This document shows positions 59,332 through 64,000 of a stretch of 64,000 nucleotides of DNA, in pieces. A program made the position numbers and the translations under genes. The DNA comes from VRUE01 sp963695835 (GTDB lineage Bacteria; Actinomycetota; Thermoleophilia; Solirubrobacterales; 70-9), in assembly GCA_963695835.1 (NCBI GenBank), contig CAVOHR010000003.1, forward strand, positions 462,515 to 526,514, given 5' to 3'. The number at the start of each line of letters is the position of its first letter. The stretch's first letter is position 1. The notes beneath the pieces are model-generated. The model saw only the letters and a list, made by a program, of their open reading frames with translations, had not been told where the DNA came from and searched no databases.

Positions 59332-60934
59332 TCAGGACCCGGGGATGCGCTCGACGGCGGCCTCGGTCCGGTCGGCCGCCTCGGCCTCGCGGATGCCGGC
59401 GCCCTCCAGGGCGTTGGAGAGCGCGCACGTAGGCGCGGCCGAGGCCTCGAGGATGTCGGTCGCTCACGCCCTGGCCGGTTGCAGGCGCCCGGTCGCGCAG
59501 CATCACCGTCACCTGGCCGAGCGCGTCCTCGCCCGCCGGTCACGGCTTCGACCGTGTACTGGCGCAGCTCGCACTCGGTGCCGGTGCGCCGTCTGGATCG
59601 CGTGGAAGATCGCGTTTGACCGGGCCGTCGCCGCTCTCCTCCGCCAATCGCCTCCTCGCCGGAGGGCATCTTGACGCGACGCCGTGCCAGCGGCTCGCGC
59701 CGCGAGCCCGCGCTCGACCTCGAACCAGGCCAGCTCGTGGGCGTCGGTGCGCTCGTCGCATCTCGTCGGAGACGAGCGCCTCCAGGTCGAGCGCGGTGAC
59801 GTGCTTCTTGCGGTCTGCCATCTGCCTTGAAGCGCTTGAAGGCGGCGTTGAGTGCGTTGCCGTCGATCTTGAAGCCGAGCTGCTCCAGCGCGTCGCGCAG
59901 CGCGTGGCGACCGCTGTGCTTGCCGAGGACGAGCGAGTTGCTGTCTCCAGGCCGACTCGGTCGCGGTCCATGATCTCGTAGGTGGTGCGCTCCTTCAGCA
60001 CGCCGTCCTGGTGGATGCCGGACTCGTGGGCGAAGGCGTTGGCGCCGACGATCGCCTTGTTGGGCTGGACACGGATGCCGGTGAGGCGCTGACCATGCCG
60101 GCTGGTCTTGTACGAGCTCGCTCGCTGTTGATGCCGGTCGTCCACGCCGAGGACGTCCCTCGGGTCTGTCAGGGCCATCACGACCTCCTCCAGCGAGCAG
60201 TTGCCGGCCCGCTCGCCGATGCCGTTGATGGTGCACTCGACCTGCCGCGCGCCGTTCGGAACGGCGGCGTAGACGTTGCGCGACCGCCATGCCCGAGGTC
60301 GTCGTGGCAGTGGACCGAGATGACGGCCTTCTCGAGCCCCGGCACCATGCTCGCAGATCGTCGGAAGTCAACTCGCCGAACTCGCGGGCGCCAGGCGTAG
60401 CCGACGGTGTCCGGGATGTTGACGGACGGTCGCCCCCGCCTCTATCGCTATGGCGAGCATCTCGGCGGTGAATTCGAGTCCGCGCGCGTCGCGTCCATCG
60501 GCGAGAACTCGACGTCCGACGCAGTAGGACCGGCCAGCTGGGCGACGATCGCCTGAGCCTCTCCTTGACGTCCTCCCGGCTCGTCCGAAGCTGGTGAGCC
60601 GAGGTGTATGTCTGACGTGGAGATGAAGGGTGGATTCGGGGCTGCTCTGCGTCGCGGATCGCCCCCCACGCGCTGTCGATGTCGGCTGGTGTGCACGGGC
60701 GAGCCGCAGACCCGCGTCCCTCGCACTTCACGCGCAGATCCTCTGCACACCCTCGAAGTCGCCGACCGACGTTATCGGAAAGCCGGCCTCGATGACGTCG
60801 ACGCCAAGGCGCTGCAGCTGGTGCGCGATCTCGATCTTCTCTTCGGTGTTCAGCGTAGTCCCCGGCGACTGCTCGCCGTCACGCAGCGTCGTGTCGAAGA
60901 TGTGGACGCGGTTGGCGTCGGGTGCGGGTCCCAT
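59332..60934 (-). CDS. leuA: 2-isopropylmalate synthase, frame broken repeatedly
   Basis: First enzyme of leucine synthesis, condensing 2-oxoisovalerate with acetyl-CoA. Blocks in order are VHIFDTTLRDGEQSPG, VIEAGFPITSVGDFE, FISTSDIHL, the metal motif VISVHCHDDLGMA, NGIGERAGNCSLEEVV, AFAHESGIHQDGVLK and a C-terminal regulatory domain (DALGQVTVML-like). About 530 residues, so it is the long LeuA type 1. Many one-base shifts break it. ATG 60934 is chosen for its GGAGGAGG site; an in-frame ATG exists at 61141 but its extra 69 residues are not family-like. Leucine feedback is expected from the domain, and the leader may add control. Confidence 0.92.
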
Positions 60935-61216
60935 GGACCTCCTCCTTCTCCAGTTCGCTCGAATGACCTTGTCTCTCGCGGCTCTCGCGCCGCCCAGCGC
61001 TATTCCCCCCGAGGGGGGAGGAGAAGGAGTAGCGCCAGGCTGTCGGGCCGGTGCGTCATTCGCGTTGCCGAGCCTAGCGTAGGCTGCCCCGATCGCAAGG
61101 CTGGATCGCTCCACCGTCCTGGCGCTCTTCGCGATGAGCATGAGCGCACTGGTGCCGCGTGCTTCTTCGGCTTCCTGGTTGCGCTGCTCTTCGTGGGTGG
61201 AAGGCTCCGCAGGTAG
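60935..61216 (-). promoter_or_regulatory. leuA leader with RBS-complementary hairpin
   Basis: In the mRNA the leuA ribosome site GGAGAAGGAG (60942-60951) is perfectly complementary to CTCCTTCTCC 68 bases upstream (61020-61029). That upstream segment lies inside a competing hairpin whose stem is GCGCTA (60997-61002) with TAGCGC (61030-61035) and an inner seven-pair TCCCCCC/GGGGGGA (61004-61019). The two structures are mutually compatible or exclusive depending on folding, giving a plausible on/off switch. No leucine-rich leader peptide was found. No clear promoter could be assigned in the rest of the 282 bases. Confidence 0.45.
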
Positions 61217-61774
61217 CTAGAACTGCTGGTGGATGCTGTCCTTGCCTGACCCTTCGACCAGGACGTCCTTGCCGTAGCCGCCGCGGAGCGTGTCGTGGCC
61301 GGGCCCGCTGATCAGCTGGTCGTTGCCTTCCCCGCCGAGGAGGAGGTCGTCGCCCCGCCCGCCGTACAGCCGGTCGCCGCCGTTGCCGCCAATCAGCTTG
61401 TCCGGGCCCCCGCCGCCGAAGAGGACGTCGTCGCCGGCGCCGCCGCGCAGCGTCACCGGCACCCTGATCTGCCTGGCCACAGTCACCCGATCATCGCCGC
61501 CGCCCGCGTTGACTTCGAAGCCGGCGACCGAGGGGGCGTCGCAGACCAGCGCGGTCTGCCTGTCTTCGGGGTGCCAGCAGACCGTGCCGCCGACTTCGAG
61601 CGGCACGATCGAGTCGATCGCGTATTCGCGGCCGTCCGGACTGAGCCAGATCTTGATCACGTTCGCTTCCTCGCCGCCGGCCAGCAGCACGGTGTAGGTC
61701 TGCGGCACCGCATGGGCGACCGCGGGCGCGAGCAGCGCCAGCGAGGTGAACGAGATGAGCAGGAGCTTTTTCAT
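61217..61774 (-). CDS. Secreted RTX-repeat calcium-binding protein
   Basis: 185-residue exported protein. The signal peptide is MKKLLLISFTSLALLAPAVAHA with a predicted cut after residue 22. Residues 24-88 form a small unknown domain with two cysteines (66 and 78). From about 91 to the end there are nine tandem glycine-rich nonapeptides of the GGxGxDxLx type (GGAGDDVLF, GGRGDDLLL, GGEGNDQLI), which fold into a calcium-binding beta-roll. There is no enzymatic domain, so it is probably a surface or matrix protein. This gene is unbroken although its neighbours are not. Confidence 0.85.
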   Translation of the reverse strand: MKKLLLISFTSLALLAPAVAHAVPQTYTVLLAGGEEANVIKIWLSPDGREYAIDSIVPLEVGGTVCWHPEDRQTALVCDAPSVAGFEVNAGGGDDRVTVARQIRVPVTLRGGAGDDVLFGGGGPDKLIGGNGGDRLYGGRGDDLLLGGEGNDQLISGPGHDTLRGGYGKDVLVEGSGKDSIHQQF

Positions 61775-61863
61775 CGCCGAGTCGTCTCCGCCGCCGACCG
61801 GGTCGGAGCGTCTAAGAAGGAAACAGCGCGACCTTCCCTACGTTGCGGCCTCACCCCGCCGGA

Positions 61864-63440
61864 TCAGAGATCTACCGAGCGGCCGACCGAGAAGCCGTCG
61901 AGCTCGAGGATCTTGGAGATCGTCTCCGCCCGCACCGGCGCATCGGTCGTCAGCGCCATCACCGCACGCTCCCCGCCCGGCTCGGCCCCGACCGCGGCGG
62001 AGATGATGTTGACCCCCTCCTCGCCGAAGACCGAGCCCACCTTGCCGATCATCCCCGGCCGGTCGGCGTAGCGGAAGACGGCGAGGTGGTCGGCGAAGGG
62101 CAGGTAGAAGCTCTCGCCCCAGACCGAGACCAGATAGGGCTCGTTGCGCGGACCCACGCCCGTTCCCGCCACCTCGACCGCGTCGTCGCCCGACCCCAGC
62201 CGCACCGTGATCAGCTCGGTGAAGTCCTCGGAGCCGGTCTCCTTGGTCTCGACCAGCTCGATCCCGCGCTCCTCGGCCATCTGCGGCGCGTTGACCAGGT
62301 TCACCGGCTCCTCGGTGTGGCCGGAGAGGATGCCGACGAGGACCGCGATCCCCAGGCGGGTGTCGTGAACGGCGATGCGGCCGCGGAACTCGACTGTCAC
62401 TCCGTCGATCGGGCCGCTCCCAAGCCCCTGCGCCAGGCGGCCGAGCTTTTCGCAGAGCGGCACGAACGGGGCCAGCGCTTCCATCTCCTCGGGGCGGACG
62501 GCGGCGATGTTGACCGCGTTGGTGACGACGCCGCCGCTCAGCGCCGCGATCACCTGTTCCGCCGTCACCACCCCGGCGCGATCCTGGGCCTCGGCGGTCG
62601 AGGCGCCGAGATGGGGGTGACGACGACGTCGTCCCGGTCGAAGAGCGGGTGCTCGGTGAAGGGCTCGGAGGGGAAGACGTCGAGCGCGGCGCCGGCCAGC
62701 TTGCCCAACTCGAGCCCGGCGAGGACGGCGTCGAGGTTGACCAGCTCTCCGCGGGCGCAATTCACCAGCCTCGCCCCGTCTACCATCGCCGCAACCGCGG
62801 CGGAGTCGATCAGACCGATCGTGTCCGGCGTCTTCGGCAGGTGCAGGGTGACGATGTCGGCCCGTCCGAGCAACTGCTCGAGCTTCTCGATGCCCTCAAC
62901 CCCGAGCTCGCGGAAGCGCTCCGCCGAGACGAACTTGTCGAAGGCGACGACGTCCATCTCGAAGCCCTGCGCCCGCTTGGCGACGAGCTGGCCGATCCGC
63001 CCAAGCCGATCACGCCCAGCGTCTTGCCGTAGAGCTCGGCGCCTTTGAACTTCGGCCGCTCCCAGGCGCCGCCGGTCAGCGAGGCGTGGGCCCGCGGCAC
63101 GTTGCGGCAGAGGGCGAGCATCAGGGCCAGCGTGTGCTCGGCCGCCGCCACCGAGTTCGATTCGGGGGCGTTGGCGACGACGATTCCGCGTCGCGTGGCG
63201 GCGGGGATGTTGACGTTGTTGACCCGGTGCCGGCGCGGCCGATCACCTTGGAAGTCCGCCGGCCCGCTCGATCAGGTCCGGCGTCAGCTGGGTGGCGGAG
63301 CGGACCAGGATCGCGTCGTAGGAGCCGATCGCCTCGCGCAGCTCCTCCTCGCTCATCTCCAGGCCGAGGTCTACCTCGAAGCTCTCCCGCAGCAGCTGGA
63401 CGCCGGAGTCGGCGATCTTCTCCTTGACCAGGACCCTCAC
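61864..63440 (-). CDS. serA: D-3-phosphoglycerate dehydrogenase, frame broken
   Basis: First enzyme of serine synthesis, about 525 residues in the long actinobacterial form. The catalytic/NAD domain gives VLVKEKIADSGVQLL, GRAGTGVNNVN, GVIGLGRIGQLVAKRA and NCARGELVN; then the intervening ASB domain (GSGPIDGVTVEFRGRI) and a C-terminal ACT domain (RPGMIGKVGSVFGEEGVNI) that senses serine. Frame changes are near 63250, 63222, 62998 and 62613. Start GTG 63440 overlaps the serC stop by four bases. Confidence 0.94.
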
Positions 63441-64000
63441 GATTGCACCCCGAGCGAGTTCTCGATCGTCCAGTCGATGCAGGCGGTGAGCGCTTCGACG
63501 TCGCCCGGCTCGACCGCCGGGAACATGCCGACGCGGAGCTGGTTGCGGCCAAGCTTGCGATAGGGCTCGACGTTGACGATCCCGTTGGCGCGCAGCGTCG
63601 CAAGCGCGGCGGCGTCGATCGAAGCCACCGAAGTCGATCGTGCCGACGACGAGCGAGCGCTTGGCCGGATCGGCGACGAAGGGCGAGGCAAACTCGGCCT
63701 CCTTCGCCCAGCCATAGAGGTGGCCCGAGGAGGCGCTCGTCCGCTGCACGCACCAGCCGAGGCCGCCGCCGGCCAGCATCCACTCGATCTGGTCGGCGAG
63801 CAGCAGCAGGGTCGCCACCGCGGGCGTGTTGTAGGTCTGGTCCTTGCGCGAGTTCTCCAGCGCCGTCCGCAGCGAGAGAAAGGCGGGCTGCCAGCGATCG
63901 TCGGCCCCGTCGAGCTGCTCGATCCGCTCGATCGCCGCCGGGCTGAGCGCCGATAGCATAGGCCGCCGTCGGCGCCGAAGGCCTTCTGCGGGGCGAAGTA
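63437..64000 (-). CDS. serC: Phosphoserine aminotransferase, 5' end beyond window, frame broken
   Basis: C-terminal half of SerC, the second step of serine synthesis. It reads in from the window edge at YFAPQKAFGADGG (the PLP lysine is in this QKAFG segment), continues with ALSPAAIERIEQL, RQ-type substrate region, SRKDQTYNTPAVATL and RVGMFPAVEPGDVEAL, and ends LGVQS. Frame changes are near 63960 and 63627. The serC-serA overlap indicates one operon for serine synthesis. Confidence 0.9.
   Translation of the reverse strand, partial: YFAPQKAFGADGGLCYRRSARRRSSGSSSSTGPTIAGSPPFSRCGRRWRTRARTRPTTRPRWRPCCCSPTRSSGCWPAAASAGACSGRAPPRATSMAGRRRPSLPRPSSPIRPSARSSSARSTSVASIDAAALATLRANGIVNVEPYRKLGRNQLRVGMFPAVEPGDVEALTACIDWTIENSLGVQS

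Noticed and set aside
60935..61141. Upstream ATG 61141 adding 69 residues to LeuA
   Set aside because: The extra residues are low-complexity and not LeuA-like, and a strong ribosome site precedes ATG 60934.

Overview
The window is high-GC actinobacterial DNA. Gene content and motifs point to class Thermoleophilia (Solirubrobacterales-like): a short RsiG-type protein beside an FHA protein and a MerR regulator, a wax-ester synthase, a secreted HEYNH metalloprotease, an Asp-type MurA, and an rRNA operon with no spacer tRNAs. The class is an inference; the 16S gene inside the window would settle it. Most genes lie on the minus strand in tight, often overlapping operons.

Layout. 1-13.4 kb: lipid, redox and repair genes (short-chain dehydrogenase, SCP-x-type thiolase, FUSC permease, CcdA, cupin, DNA polymerase IV, WS/DGAT, secreted metalloprotease, NAD synthetase, hotdog thioesterase, an HTH-membrane protein, a FAD oxidase). 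13.4-15.5 kb: a regulatory unit rsiG-like / FHA / MerR plus an SRPBCC protein, behind a clear promoter. 15.5-25.9 kb: the housekeeping run rpsB-tsf-pyrH-frr-uppS-cdsA-dxr-rseP-ispG-proS-pgsA. 26.0-31.4 kb: a division and cell-wall neighbourhood (cca-like, pgeF, yggS, sepF, proC, yggT, lspA, rluD-like). 31.7-38.8 kb: murA and a complete hisZ-G-D-B-H-A-F cluster. 40.0-45.3 kb: one rRNA operon (16S-23S-5S, minus strand) with its promoter, processing stems and terminator. 45.3-64 kb: tyrS, a class A PBP, an alkyladenine glycosylase, argH, a DegT aminotransferase, then a branched-chain amino acid region (cimA, ilvE, leuB, leuD, leuC, leuA) interrupted by a C1 peptidase and a methyltransferase, then an RTX-repeat protein, serA and serC.

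Two patterns matter when using this annotation. First, single-base indels break nearly every gene from 45.3 kb to the end and four genes before 12.5 kb, while about 30 genes between 12.5 and 40 kb are intact. Because essential genes such as tyrS, leuA and serA are hit several times, I read these as sequence or consensus errors. Coordinates of such genes give the whole inferred span from start to stop. Second, several intergenic gaps hold strong inverted repeats: upstream of cimA, upstream of leuA (complementary to its ribosome binding site), between sepF and proC, and between hisA and hisF. I found no CRISPR array, transposase, tRNA or phage gene. No gene-free stretch exceeds 300 bases; the longest are the 16S leader (44979-45263) and the leuA leader (60935-61216), both annotated.
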